Of a DNA stretch of 64,000 nucleotides, positions 26,979 to 35,772 are shown one piece after another. Numbering within the stretch: position 1 is the stretch's first letter; every line of letters begins with the position of its first letter. The notes under the pieces were generated by a model. It was not told where the DNA came from and ran no database searches. It was given only the letters and a program-made list of their open reading frames with translations. Position numbers and translations under genes: made by a program. Where the stretch lies: assembly GCF_030580865.1 (NCBI RefSeq), contig NZ_JAUQSY010000016.1, positions 92,081-156,080 of the forward strand, read 5' to 3'. This DNA is from Hymenobacter aranciens. GTDB taxonomy: Bacteria > Bacteroidota > Bacteroidia > Cytophagales > Hymenobacteraceae.

Positions 26979-27548
26979 ATGGCCCACGCCGAGCAAACCG
27001 CCGCCGACGGCTCCGGCTCCTGGCTGGAGCGCCGCTACTTTGTCGACCTGGCCCGGCCGCGCCTGACGCCCCTGGAGCTGATGGCGCAGGTGCAGAGCGA
27101 GCTGCCGAAGTTCTCGCCCGAGCTGCTGGCCGACTTCGAGCGCAAGGGCGGCGCCAGCGGCCTGCTGCGGGTCGGCGACGAGTTTCACATTGCCATCCTG
27201 GGCCCCTGGAACGGCTGCGTGCGCGTGACCGAGGCCGGCCCCACGTCCTTCGAGTTCGTAACCCTGGAGGGCCACCCCGAGGCCGGTCACATCCGCTTCG
27301 AGGCCCATTACCTCGACGCCGCCCCCGATGTGCTGCGGTTCGAAATCAGCTCCCGGGCCCGCTCGCGCGATGGGCTGGTAGCCTTCGTGTACGACACGCT
27401 GGGCGGCGGCAAGCTGATGCAGGAGGCCACCTGGACCGAGTTCTGCCACCGCGTGGCCGAGGCGGCCGGCGGCCAGGCCCTGGGCCCGGTAACCGTCGAA
27501 ACCCAGCATATTGACGAAGGCGGCCATTCCCAACAATCCCGCTCATGA
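26979..27548 (+). CDS. DUF1990-like protein
   Basis: This 189-residue protein has no signal peptide. The middle part (FHIAILGPWNGCVRV, FVTLEGHPEAGHIRF) resembles the DUF1990 pattern of a beta-rich fold where GHPE-type segments precede a strand, and LRFEISSRARSRDGLVAFVYD is the matching second half. It overlaps the next gene by four bases (ATGA), so the two are probably made together and may interact. The function of the family is not known. Family assignment for this member is less sure than for its partner. Confidence 0.6.
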   Translation: MAHAEQTAADGSGSWLERRYFVDLARPRLTPLELMAQVQSELPKFSPELLADFERKGGASGLLRVGDEFHIAILGPWNGCVRVTEAGPTSFEFVTLEGHPEAGHIRFEAHYLDAAPDVLRFEISSRARSRDGLVAFVYDTLGGGKLMQEATWTEFCHRVAEAAGGQALGPVTVETQHIDEGGHSQQSRS

Positions 27549-28186
27549 GTCAGCCTACCACCGCCCCGCCGCTCTGGGAGCAGCACCGCGCCCAGCTCGA
27601 CGCCTACACCCACGCCGACTACAACTACGACACCACCCGCCAGAACGAGTACAACGCCGAAAACGGCTGGCGCATCGACGACTACGCCACCGACCTGCCC
27701 GCCGAGGCGCCCGGTCCGCCCGCCGCGCACGGCTCCTTCGCCGCGGCCCAGGAGGTGCTGCGCCGCTACTCCTTCCCGCCCCCCGACCTTATCACCGGCA
27801 TCTTCGCGCCCGACGGCCCGCTCGAAAAGCGCATCATGCTGCTGCGGGCGCAGTTTCTGGGCTTTAAATTCTGGTTTGGCGTGCGCGTGAGCGGCGTCAC
27901 CAATGAGGCCAGTCGCGACACGCCCGCCGGCCCCGAGCGGGTGTGGGGCTACGGCTACCGCACCCTCGAAGGCCACTTCGAGCGCGGCCAGATTGATTTC
28001 ACCATTCACAAAAACCTGGCAACCGGTACGGTGCAGTTCCGCGTCCACGCCATGTCGCAGACGGGCAGCATCCGCAATCCGTTCTACTGGCTGGGCTTCC
28101 GGCTGTTCGGGCGCATGTTGCAGCGCAAGTTTGCCCGCGAGTCGCTGAAGCGTATGCGGGCGCAGGTAGCGGAGCTGATAAAGTAG
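27545..28186 (+). CDS. DUF1990-family protein
   Basis: This 213-residue protein carries the hallmark segment VWGYGYRTLEGHFERGQIDFTI followed by VQFRVHAMSQTG and the basic C-terminal helix LFGRMLQRKFARESLKRM, as in DUF1990 proteins. No signal peptide or catalytic motif is seen. Its start overlaps the stop of the previous gene. The first 90 residues are acidic and rich in Tyr/Asn (NYDTTRQNEYNAENGW). The function is unknown. Confidence 0.75.
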   Translation: MSQPTTAPPLWEQHRAQLDAYTHADYNYDTTRQNEYNAENGWRIDDYATDLPAEAPGPPAAHGSFAAAQEVLRRYSFPPPDLITGIFAPDGPLEKRIMLLRAQFLGFKFWFGVRVSGVTNEASRDTPAGPERVWGYGYRTLEGHFERGQIDFTIHKNLATGTVQFRVHAMSQTGSIRNPFYWLGFRLFGRMLQRKFARESLKRMRAQVAELIK

Positions 28187-28228
28187 GAGGGAGGAGATGT
28201 GATAAAGTAGAAGCGGGGGAGGGCGCAA

Positions 28229-28448
28229 CTCCCCTCCTTGGAAAGGAGGGGATGTTTTGCCGCAGGCAAAACGGGGGTGGTTCGCCCGTCCGCGCCGGCT
28301 GGGCTTTCGAATATTATTTGGGGCTCAGGCAGCACGACGCAGGAATCCAAAAGCAGAATTACTGCCTTGTTCTAACGGCGCGGACGGGCGAACCACCCCC
28401 GTTCGGCGCTCTTCGCGCCTCACATCCCCTCCTTTCCAAGGAGGGGAG
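28229..28448. repeat. MITE-like inverted-repeat element, about 220 bp
   Basis: Arms at 28229-28296 and 28377-28448 pair over most of their length (CTCCCCTCCTTGGAAAGG outer end, GGTTCGCCCGTCCGCGCC inner end). The centres of the arms differ, and each holds its own small hairpin. The 80-bp middle has no gene. It occupies nearly the whole 284-bp gap between two convergent genes. Confidence 0.85.
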
Positions 28449-28470
28449 CTTCGTTCTCTCATACCCCCAA

Positions 28471-30021
28471 TTACTGCCGACTAAACAAATACGGGTCCTG
28501 CTCCAGCCCATCATTCACCCGGATTTCCAATGTCTTCACCGCCCCATTCTCCACCGCGAAGATGGCCGGAAAAATCCCATAAGCCGCGTTGGAGTAGGTG
28601 CAGCGGAACTGCTCACCGTCCATGTAGTCGAGCGTGGCTATGAGCTTGGGGTGGTGGCTGAAACGAATGAGCAGCTGCTGCTTGCCCTGCGCTGCTACCG
28701 TAATGGGGCCGTAGAGCGGGTGCTCGTAGCTGCCGGCGTAGGCCGCGAGCTTGCGGGGGAGCTTGTTCTTTTTGGCTACGCGGGTGGCCTGGGCGGCTAT
28801 GTCGCGGGCGGTTTCGTCGCGGCCGGGCTGGCCCAGCTTGTAGAGTTGGCGGCTGCGGTCCACGTAGGGCACGCCCAGGTAGGCATCCAGCAGCTGGTAG
28901 CGCAGGGCTTCGAAAAAGCTCTGGTTGTCCTGGTTGGTGAGTACGGCCAGGCCCAGGCTTTCCTCGGGCACGAAGCAGACGTTGGTGACGAAGCCATTAG
29001 CGCCGCCGGTGTGCCAGTAGATTTGGCGGCCGTTGTAGTCGGCGGCGAATACGCCCAGGCCATAGGTGCGGAAATGGCTGGGAAAAATCGGCGATTTGCT
29101 GGTGCCGCTGAGGGTGTTGCCCTCGCGGGTGCGGCGCAGCGTGGCCCAGGGTAACACCCGTTGCCCCTGATACTTGCCGCTATCGAGCTGGAAGCGCAGC
29201 CAGTGGCCGAGGTCATTCACGTTCGACACCATACTGGCCGCCGGGCCGAAGTTATCGACCTCGTCAAACGGCACCCGGGTGAGTGGGCCGAAGGCGTTGG
29301 TGTAGGGCAGGGCCACGTTGGGCCGCTGGGCGGCGCCAGTGGTGAGGGGATAGGTGTTGCTCATGCCCAGCGGCGTGAGCAGGCGCTGCTGCACCCAGCT
29401 TTCCCAGGTCTGGCCGCTGTTCACGACGGGGATAATTTCGCCGGCCGCCAGGAAGCCGGCGTTGCAGTAGCCATAGTTCTGGCGGAAGGGCTGCGTGGGC
29501 TTCAGCAGCCGCACCCGCCGGATGATGTCGGCCCGGCTGAGGTTGGAATCCCAGAAGGTAAAGTCGCCCTGAAAAGTCTTGGTGCCCAGGCGGTGGCTCA
29601 GGATGTCGCGCACGCTCACCAGCCGGGTGCTGGTGGAGTCGTAGAGGCGGAAATCGGGCAGATACTTGCGCACCGGGTCATCGAGCTTCAGCTTGCCTTC
29701 CTCCTGCAATTGCGAGATGGCCGTGCCGGTGAAGAGCTTGGAATTGGAGGCGATGAGAAAGAGCGTATTGCCATCGACGGGCGCGGCCTTGCCTGCTTCC
29801 TTGGTGCCAAAGCCCTGGCTGACGACCACCTGACCGTCCTTCACCACCGTCACGGCCAGGCCGGGGATGTTCCAGAGCTTGAGGCCGCGCTGCACGTAGC
29901 TGGCGAGGCTGTCGCGCACGAAAGCGGCACCATTGGCGGAGGGGTTCTGGGCAACAACGGGGGCGGCGGGCAGCGCCAGTAGCCCCAGCAACAGGGGCCG
30001 ACGAAGAGACGAGTAATTCAT
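28471..30021 (-). CDS. Secreted serine hydrolase, beta-lactamase class C-like
   Basis: ATG at 30021 gives 516 residues with a good signal peptide (ending VVAQ). An ATG at 30048 lies inside a repeat and is unlikely. The SxxK motif is Ser92-Asn-Ser-Lys95 (ASNSKLF) and the YxN motif is in NYGYCNAGF. The C-terminal 100 residues (YAGSYEHPLYGPITV) look like the DUF3471-type lipocalin-like domain often attached to these hydrolases. The protein is probably a periplasmic or secreted peptidase or esterase. The substrate is unknown. It is divergent from mnmH. Confidence 0.9.
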   Translation of the reverse strand: MNYSSLRRPLLLGLLALPAAPVVAQNPSANGAAFVRDSLASYVQRGLKLWNIPGLAVTVVKDGQVVVSQGFGTKEAGKAAPVDGNTLFLIASNSKLFTGTAISQLQEEGKLKLDDPVRKYLPDFRLYDSTSTRLVSVRDILSHRLGTKTFQGDFTFWDSNLSRADIIRRVRLLKPTQPFRQNYGYCNAGFLAAGEIIPVVNSGQTWESWVQQRLLTPLGMSNTYPLTTGAAQRPNVALPYTNAFGPLTRVPFDEVDNFGPAASMVSNVNDLGHWLRFQLDSGKYQGQRVLPWATLRRTREGNTLSGTSKSPIFPSHFRTYGLGVFAADYNGRQIYWHTGGANGFVTNVCFVPEESLGLAVLTNQDNQSFFEALRYQLLDAYLGVPYVDRSRQLYKLGQPGRDETARDIAAQATRVAKKNKLPRKLAAYAGSYEHPLYGPITVAAQGKQQLLIRFSHHPKLIATLDYMDGEQFRCTYSNAAYGIFPAIFAVENGAVKTLEIRVNDGLEQDPYLFSRQ

Positions 30022-30041
30022 ACCCGAAAGGTAACGCCTGT

Positions 30042-30140
30042 CTGTCATGCTGACGAAGGAAGCATCCTCTCAGGGCAGAACAACTTAATTACTGCGTCGT
30101 TCGAGCTTGATAGGATGCTTCGCTGCGTTCAGCATGACAG
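30042..30140. repeat. Palindromic element with arms related to TGTCATGCTGA
   Basis: Arms at 30042-30068 and 30112-30140 are imperfect reverse complements (CTGTCATGCTGACGAAGG against its complement). The element fills the divergent gap between the serine hydrolase and mnmH, so it may carry or disturb their promoters. Confidence 0.8.
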
Positions 30141-30164
30141 TCGATGCCGTAAGTTTGACTTCCT

Positions 30165-31172
30165 ATGCCCCGCCACCCGATTACCGACTTCCTCGGCACC
30201 ACCGCCGGCCCCATCCTTGACGTGCGCGCCCCGGCCGAATACGCCCAGGGCCACATCCCCGGCGCCATCAGCCTGCCACTGTTCACGGATGAGGAGCGCG
30301 CCCGCATCGGCACGATGTACAAGCAGGTGAGCCCCGACAAAGCCGTGCTGCTGGGCCTCGATTTCTTCGGCCCCAAGCTGCGCACGATGGCCGAACAGGC
30401 CCGCCAACTCGCTCCCGGCCAGGAGGTGCGCCTACACTGCTGGCGCGGCGGCATGCGCAGCGGCGCCGTGCAGTGGCTGCTGGAACTGGCGGGCCTGCAA
30501 GTCAACTTGCTCGACAAAGGCTACAAAGACTACCGCCAGTGGGTGCTGGCCGAACTGGCCGCCCCGCGCCAGCTGCGCGTGCTGGGCGGCGCCACCGGCA
30601 GCGGCAAAACCGCCGTGCTCCACGCCCTGGCTGCCCAGGGCCAGCCCGTGCTCGACCTCGAGCAGCTAGCCCACCACCAGGGCTCGGCCTTCGGCGGACT
30701 GGGCCAGCCGCCGCAGCCCACTCAGGAGCAGTTCGAAAACAACCTCGCCGCCGCCCTGGCCGCTTTGCCCACCGACCAACCCATCTGGGTAGAGGACGAA
30801 AGCCGCACCATCGGCAGCGTGCACCTGCCCGCCGCCCTCTACGCTCAGATGCAGGCCGCCCCGCTGCTGGTGCTCGACGTGCCCCGCGCCGCTCGCGTGG
30901 CCTACCTCGCTGCCGACTACGGCCGCTACGATGCCGGGGCCCTGGCCGCGGCCGTGCTGAAGCTGCGCAAGCGGCTGGGCGGACTGGTGACCAAAGAGGC
31001 GCTGGGCGCTATTGCCGAGGAGGATATTCCGAAGATGGTGGAGTTGGTGCTGGGGTATTATGACAAGACGTATGCGTATGGACTGGAGGGGCGCCAGGCT
31101 GTGACGGTAGTGGCTGAGGGGACCGATGCGGTAGCTAATGCGGCGCTGGTGAGGCAAGCTGCCATCCAATGA
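30165..31172 (+). CDS. mnmH: tRNA 2-selenouridine synthase
   Basis: This 335-residue protein has normal length. The rhodanese domain comes first, with its active-site Cys92 in LHCWRGGMRSG. The P-loop domain follows with Walker A at about residues 141-149 (GGATGSGKTA). MnmH (SelU, YbbB) replaces sulfur by selenium at position 34 of tRNA(Lys), tRNA(Glu) and tRNA(Gln), through a geranylated intermediate, using selenophosphate. The selenophosphate source, selD, lies 307 bp downstream on the same strand with a repeat element between, so the two form a selenium-tRNA module. Confidence 0.95.
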   Translation: MPRHPITDFLGTTAGPILDVRAPAEYAQGHIPGAISLPLFTDEERARIGTMYKQVSPDKAVLLGLDFFGPKLRTMAEQARQLAPGQEVRLHCWRGGMRSGAVQWLLELAGLQVNLLDKGYKDYRQWVLAELAAPRQLRVLGGATGSGKTAVLHALAAQGQPVLDLEQLAHHQGSAFGGLGQPPQPTQEQFENNLAAALAALPTDQPIWVEDESRTIGSVHLPAALYAQMQAAPLLVLDVPRAARVAYLAADYGRYDAGALAAAVLKLRKRLGGLVTKEALGAIAEEDIPKMVELVLGYYDKTYAYGLEGRQAVTVVAEGTDAVANAALVRQAAIQ

Positions 31173-31192
31173 AAGTGAAGCTGCGCAGGACT

Positions 31193-31401
31193 GAACCCCA
31201 ACGGGGTTCCATAATCTAGTTCAGGGTTGGCGCAGCCTACCCTGGATTGTTTGAGAAGCCAACGGATGAACCCCAACGGGGTTCCGTAGACTCTCCCGGT
31301 AAGCTACGGAACCCCGTTGGGGTTCTTCGTACGGGAGCTTTCTTTGTCCCAGGGTAGGCTCCGCCAACCCTGGGCTAGGTTACGAAACCCCGTTGGGGTT
31401 T
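31193..31401. repeat. Nested palindromic repeat between mnmH and selD
   Basis: Four copies of ACCCCAACGGGGTT-type palindromes start near 31193, 31268, 31308 and 31384. Between them is an inverted pair based on CAGGGTTGGCG and its complement (about 31221-31245 and 31348-31373). No gene lies in this 307-bp gap. Confidence 0.85.
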
Positions 31402-31479
31402 GCCCACACTACCCGCATGTCGCCGCTTTAGCTTGGCTGACTCTTGGTTGGGGCTGATTAACTGCTAACGATTTAACCC

Positions 31480-32547
31480 ATGAATCCCGAAACCACCTCC
31501 ACCCCCGAAATCCGCCTCACCCAATACTCCCACGGCGCGGGCTGCGGCTGCAAAATCGCGCCCGGTGTGCTCGATAAAATCCTGCACAGCAACCTGCCGC
31601 AACCCAACTACGAAAACCTGCTGGTGGGCAACGGCAGCCGCGACGATGCCGCCGTGTACCGCCTGCCGGGCCCGGATGGCCAGTGCGTCATCAGCACCAC
31701 CGACTTCTTCATGCCCATCGTCGACGATGCCTTCGACTTCGGGCGCATCGCCTCGGCCAATGCCATTTCCGACGTGTATGCCATGGGCGGGCGGCCGCTG
31801 CTGGCCATTGCCGTGCTGGGCTGGCCCATCGACAAGCTGGCCCCCGAGGTGGCGGCCCGCGTCACGGAAGGCGCCCGCGCCATCTGCGCCGAGGCGGGCA
31901 TCCCGCTGGCCGGCGGCCATAGCATCGACTCGCCCGAGCCCATTTTCGGGCTGGCCGTGACGGGTTTGGTTAATGAATCCAACCTCAAGCGCAACGACAC
32001 GGCCACCGCCGGCAGCCGCCTCTACCTCACCAAGCCGCTGGGCGTGGGCATCCTCAGCACCGCCCAGAAGCGCGGCCTGCTCAGCCCCGCCGATGCCGAC
32101 GTAGCCCCGGCCCAGATGCGCCAGCTCAACAAGATAGGCGCCGAGCTGGGCGCCATCGCCGGCATCACGGCCATGACCGACGTCACCGGCTTCGGCCTGC
32201 TCGGCCACCTGGCCGAGGTGTGCGAAGGCAGCCGCCTGCAGGCCGTCATCGACTACTCCCGGGTGCCGCGCATTGCCGCGGCCGACACGTACTTGCAGCA
32301 AGGCGCCGTGCCCGGCGGCACCATACGCAACTTCCAGAGCTACGGCCACAAAGTGAGCGAGCTAACGGCCGAGCAGAAACACTACCTCTGCGACCCCCAG
32401 ACCTCGGGTGGCCTGCTGGTGTGCGTGACGCCCGGCCCGGCCGAGGACGAGGCGCGGGCCCTGTTTGCCCGGCATGGGCTGGTGCTGGAGTCGTTTGGGG
32501 AACTGCGGGCGTATGTGGCGGGGGAGCCGTGGATTGTGGTGGAGTAA
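31480..32547 (+). CDS. selD: Selenide, water dikinase (selenophosphate synthetase)
   Basis: This 355-residue protein has normal length. The active-site loop SHGAGCGCK carries Cys22 (the position that is Cys or Sec) and Lys25, matching Cys17 and Lys20 of the E. coli enzyme. The ATP-binding aspartates appear in DDAAVY, STTDFFMPIVDD and the GGHSIDSPEP loop. It makes selenophosphate from selenide and ATP. Here Cys, not Sec, is used, and no selA or selB is seen nearby, so the likely sink is selenouridine in tRNA by MnmH. Confidence 0.95.
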   Translation: MNPETTSTPEIRLTQYSHGAGCGCKIAPGVLDKILHSNLPQPNYENLLVGNGSRDDAAVYRLPGPDGQCVISTTDFFMPIVDDAFDFGRIASANAISDVYAMGGRPLLAIAVLGWPIDKLAPEVAARVTEGARAICAEAGIPLAGGHSIDSPEPIFGLAVTGLVNESNLKRNDTATAGSRLYLTKPLGVGILSTAQKRGLLSPADADVAPAQMRQLNKIGAELGAIAGITAMTDVTGFGLLGHLAEVCEGSRLQAVIDYSRVPRIAAADTYLQQGAVPGGTIRNFQSYGHKVSELTAEQKHYLCDPQTSGGLLVCVTPGPAEDEARALFARHGLVLESFGELRAYVAGEPWIVVE

Positions 32548-32555
32548 CGTTGCAC

Positions 32556-33041
32556 CTACGTGCAGTTATCAGGCTCGTATGGCCACACAATCATGTCTTC
32601 ATCGAACTCTTCCTCATCGTCAGCAGGAGGATATTCTAAGGAGATGTAACTCTTATATGCCTGGGTAATTTCTCTGATTTCCTTTTCTATCGCGTGAGCT
32701 TGGGAATAATTGTCGCCCCAATCCGTGATAGAAATCCCAAATACCACCTTTGCGTCGTAGGTGAATTTGATAATAACGGTCTTGATATCGGAACGTAGTG
32801 CGACCTGCGTGTAGAAATTGAAGCCGTGGGTTGGATTACGCTCGGCGTAGTCCGTTAATTCGGCGATGGAATGTATGTCAAGCTCAACCATTGGGACAGT
32901 CGGATATTTCTCACGAGGCCAGACCTGTAAGAATGTATCTGTCAGTGGCTCGAGGCCCGCGCGCCAGCAGAAACGAGCCAGAAAACGCTCGACAGTAGCC
33001 GAGTTGCGCTCCAGCGAAAGGCCATAGATGTCGTAAAACAT
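32556..33041 (-). CDS. Hypothetical protein with acidic C-terminus
   Basis: This 161-residue protein is not recognised. It has no signal peptide or membrane segment. The C-terminus is strongly acidic (PPADDEEEFDEDMIVWPYEPD). Base composition is visibly more A+T-rich than its neighbours, which suggests recent acquisition. The size, acidity and composition are like immunity-type or accessory proteins, but no family can be claimed. The start lies one base after the stop of the exonuclease gene on the same strand, so it is probably co-transcribed. Confidence 0.65.
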   Translation of the reverse strand: MFYDIYGLSLERNSATVERFLARFCWRAGLEPLTDTFLQVWPREKYPTVPMVELDIHSIAELTDYAERNPTHGFNFYTQVALRSDIKTVIIKFTYDAKVVFGISITDWGDNYSQAHAIEKEIREITQAYKSYISLEYPPADDEEEFDEDMIVWPYEPDNCT

Positions 33042-33042
33042 A

Positions 33043-33858
33043 CTACACCACGCGCATCATCGAATCGACGGCGGCCGTGGCCGAGGTGTGCTGCACCAGC
33101 GGCCACAAATCCTGCATGCCGTTGAAATGCAGGTACACGCGGGCCGTGGTCAGCACATCTTTCTCGCAGTAGGTTTTGATGCGGGCCAGGTCTTTCTCGA
33201 CCCAGTAGGTGTGGCCCACCTGCGAGCCGTCGATGTCGTCTTTAGGGGAGGGGATGTTGAAGACCCCCGCCAGCAGCGGCAGGCTGATGAAGCCCTTGTT
33301 GTCGCCGAACTTCCAGAGGTCCATCGTGTCGAGCAGGTGGGGCAGTTCCCAGGGCTTGAAGCCGGCCACGTCGAGCATGGGCGGGATGCTCTGGCCGCAG
33401 ATGAGCATGCGGCGGCCCAGGTAGCCGTAGTCGAACTCGCGGCCGTTGTGGGCGCAGAGGAAGTGGCCGTCGGGCGTGGCGGCTTCCAGCTTGGCGTAGC
33501 GGGCCGGGCCGTAGGGCTGGTAGCGGTCCAGAAACTGCCGGAAGCCGCGCAGCACCACGCACTCATCGTCGTCGGCAAAGGACTTGGTGCGGAACTCCAG
33601 GGTATTGTCGGGCAGGTAGCGGAAGAAGCCCACCGAGATGCACACAATCTTGCCGAACTCGGCGTAGAGGCCGGCGTTGGGGTAGAGCTCGGCGTGGGTC
33701 TGGCCGGCTTCGAGCTCCTTGGAGTGCCGTTTCGAGCAGAATTTCTCCCACAGCAGCGAATGCACCTCCGACAGCTCGCCGTGCGTGGCGTGGCCCGACA
33801 CGGTTTCAATGTCCACAAAGAAGATGCGGTTGAGGTTGACGTGGCGGAGGATGTTCAT
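33043..33858 (-). CDS. DEDD-type 3'-5' exonuclease related to PolB exonuclease domain
   Basis: ATG at 33858 gives 271 residues. The DEDD residues are seen as Asp and Glu in FFVDIET (ExoI), Asp in CAHNGREFDYGYL (ExoII) and Asp in TYCEKDVLTTA (ExoIII). This arrangement matches the predicted PolB-like exonuclease family (PF10108 type). It probably degrades or proofreads single-stranded DNA or RNA; the role is not established. It is followed directly by the AT-rich hypothetical gene and is divergent from the AraC-type regulator. Confidence 0.88.
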   Translation of the reverse strand: MNILRHVNLNRIFFVDIETVSGHATHGELSEVHSLLWEKFCSKRHSKELEAGQTHAELYPNAGLYAEFGKIVCISVGFFRYLPDNTLEFRTKSFADDDECVVLRGFRQFLDRYQPYGPARYAKLEAATPDGHFLCAHNGREFDYGYLGRRMLICGQSIPPMLDVAGFKPWELPHLLDTMDLWKFGDNKGFISLPLLAGVFNIPSPKDDIDGSQVGHTYWVEKDLARIKTYCEKDVLTTARVYLHFNGMQDLWPLVQHTSATAAVDSMMRVV

Positions 33859-33964
33859 GGCCGGCGGAGTGTTACGAAAAAGTAAAGATAAGCGCAGGGC
33901 CGCATCGGCGCAAACCAGGCCGGCCCCGGCCCGCAACCAGCAAACGGCGCGTACTTTCGCGGCC

Positions 33965-35227
33965 ATGTTATTCAGCTTCGGCCTGCGCAGCTCCTTACTG
34001 CTGCCCTTCGTGATGCCCGGCCTGGTGGCGGCGCTGTGGCTGCTGGGGCGGGGATGGCGGCGCGGCACCCCCACCGACGGGCTGCTGGCCCTGCTCATCC
34101 TGCTGCCCACGCTGAACGTGGCGCAGTGGATGCTGGGCTACGCCGGCTGGTACGACAGTCACGACGGCTACTCCACCACCATGTTTTACGTGCCCTGGCA
34201 GCTGGGACTGGCCCTGGGCCCGGCATACTATCTGTATTTCCGCAGCCTCACCAATCAGGAATTCCGGCTGCGGCCGCTGCGGCGGCACCTGGGGCCGGGC
34301 CTGGCGCAGCTGGCCTTGTTCGGGGCCGCCGCCCTCTACGACCTGCTTTGGCTGCGCGGCCTGCGCGGGCAGCCCCTGCCGGAGCACTACGGCACCAAAG
34401 GGCCCGCCGCCGTGGCCCTCGATGCCCTGAGCACGCCGCTGGCGCTGCTGGGCTACGCGCTGCTGCTGGGCTACGGCCTGCGCATGCTGGCCGACTACCG
34501 CCGCTACCGCCGCTACCTCGACGACAACTTCTCGGACCCCGAGCGGCTGCGCTTCTCGGGCCTGCGCCAGCTGCTGCTGCTGCAGCTCACCTGGCTGGGG
34601 TTGAATCTGCTCTATACCGGCTTGGATGCCGTGCTGGGGCCGTTCAGCTACGACGAAGCCTGGAACTTCTTCGCCCTGCGCGGCGGGCTGATTTACGGGC
34701 TCATCGTGGTGGGCATTCAGGCCAACTACGCCGCCGCCAGCAGCCCGCTGCGCTTCGATGCCGCCCCGGCCCCCGTGCCGCCGGCGGCGGAGCTGCCGCC
34801 CGTTGTGCTGGCGGTGGAGGCCGCGCCGGCGGCCGCTGCGGCGGCCCTTGCGCCGGCTCCCGTTGCCGCCGCCGAGCTAACGCCCGAGCTGCTGGCCCTG
34901 CGCGAAAAGCTGCTGACTTTAATGGCCACCGAGCAGCCCTGGCTGGAGCCCGAGCTCAGCCTGACCGAGCTCGCGCACCGCCTCAAAGCGGCCCCGGCCC
35001 AGCTCTCGCGCACCATCAACGCGGGCTGCGGACAAAACTTCAACGACTTCGTGAACAGCTACCGGGTGCGGGCCGCCGCCGCCCGGCTGGCCGACCCGCG
35101 CTTTGCCCACTACTCGCTGATTGGCGTGGCGCTGGATTGTGGTTTCAATTCTAAATCAACCTTTAACCGGGTGTTCAAGAAGCTAATGGGCCACCCGCCC
35201 AACGAGGTGGCGCGGCCCAAATCATAA
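33965..35227 (+). CDS. AraC-family regulator with membrane-spanning N-terminus
   Basis: ATG at 33965 gives 420 residues. The first 240 residues form about seven hydrophobic helices. An Ala/Pro-rich linker (about residues 260-310) follows, then an AraC-type double helix-turn-helix at the C-terminus (LSLTELAHRLKAAPAQLSRTIN, then IGVALDCGFNSKSTFNRVFKKLMGHPP). Such membrane-bound AraC proteins are common in Bacteroidetes. The signal is unknown. The two genes downstream on the same strand are a small secreted protein and a TonB-type barrel protein, which may be targets. Confidence 0.9.
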   Translation: MLFSFGLRSSLLLPFVMPGLVAALWLLGRGWRRGTPTDGLLALLILLPTLNVAQWMLGYAGWYDSHDGYSTTMFYVPWQLGLALGPAYYLYFRSLTNQEFRLRPLRRHLGPGLAQLALFGAAALYDLLWLRGLRGQPLPEHYGTKGPAAVALDALSTPLALLGYALLLGYGLRMLADYRRYRRYLDDNFSDPERLRFSGLRQLLLLQLTWLGLNLLYTGLDAVLGPFSYDEAWNFFALRGGLIYGLIVVGIQANYAAASSPLRFDAAPAPVPPAAELPPVVLAVEAAPAAAAAALAPAPVAAAELTPELLALREKLLTLMATEQPWLEPELSLTELAHRLKAAPAQLSRTINAGCGQNFNDFVNSYRVRAAAARLADPRFAHYSLIGVALDCGFNSKSTFNRVFKKLMGHPPNEVARPKS

Positions 35228-35316
35228 CTTGGGACGTCCCAATTCGGGATATGGGGCGACGGGCGTGGGCTGGAAAAAGACCTTTGGGCCATTCTTTTTC
35301 CTCACCCCCATTACCC

Positions 35317-35679
35317 ATGAAAAACCTCCTCCTTGCCGCCCTCGCCAGCCTGAGCCTGGCGGCGGCCCCCGCCACCCTCCACTCGCACCTGCTCATCGAT
35401 GCGGGCAAACAGTTTCTGCTGGGCGGCGGCCAGCCCGGCGCCTTCACCGTGCAGGGCCGGAACGTGGGCCCCGTGCCGGTAGCAGTGCGCGAAGAGCCCC
35501 GCACAGGGCCAGCCATTGGGCGCGGCACGCTGGCCCCCGGCGCCACCGCCCGCCTGAAGTTTGCGGCCGGCTCCACCGCCCGGCTTATCAACCTGGGAAC
35601 GAAGCAGGCCGTGCTGGAGCTGGACGTGACCGGCGACACCGGGCAGCTGCGCATGACCTACGAACCCGCCCAGCGCTAA
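35317..35679 (+). CDS. Small secreted protein of unknown function
   Basis: ATG at 35317 gives 120 residues. A signal peptide is seen (MKNLLLAALASLSLAAAPA). The mature part is a short beta-rich domain with Gly/Val strands and no cysteines. No family was recognised. It lies 89 bp after the AraC-type gene and 93 bp before the barrel protein, all on the same strand. Confidence 0.7.
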   Translation: MKNLLLAALASLSLAAAPATLHSHLLIDAGKQFLLGGGQPGAFTVQGRNVGPVPVAVREEPRTGPAIGRGTLAPGATARLKFAAGSTARLINLGTKQAVLELDVTGDTGQLRMTYEPAQR

Positions 35680-35772
35680 CCGGCCATGTCAAATAAAATA
35701 ATCTGGCCAAAGGCAACGTTTGACCGTGCCCCAGCATCCATAGCCCGAATTTCGCTGCTTTACTCCTTCATC

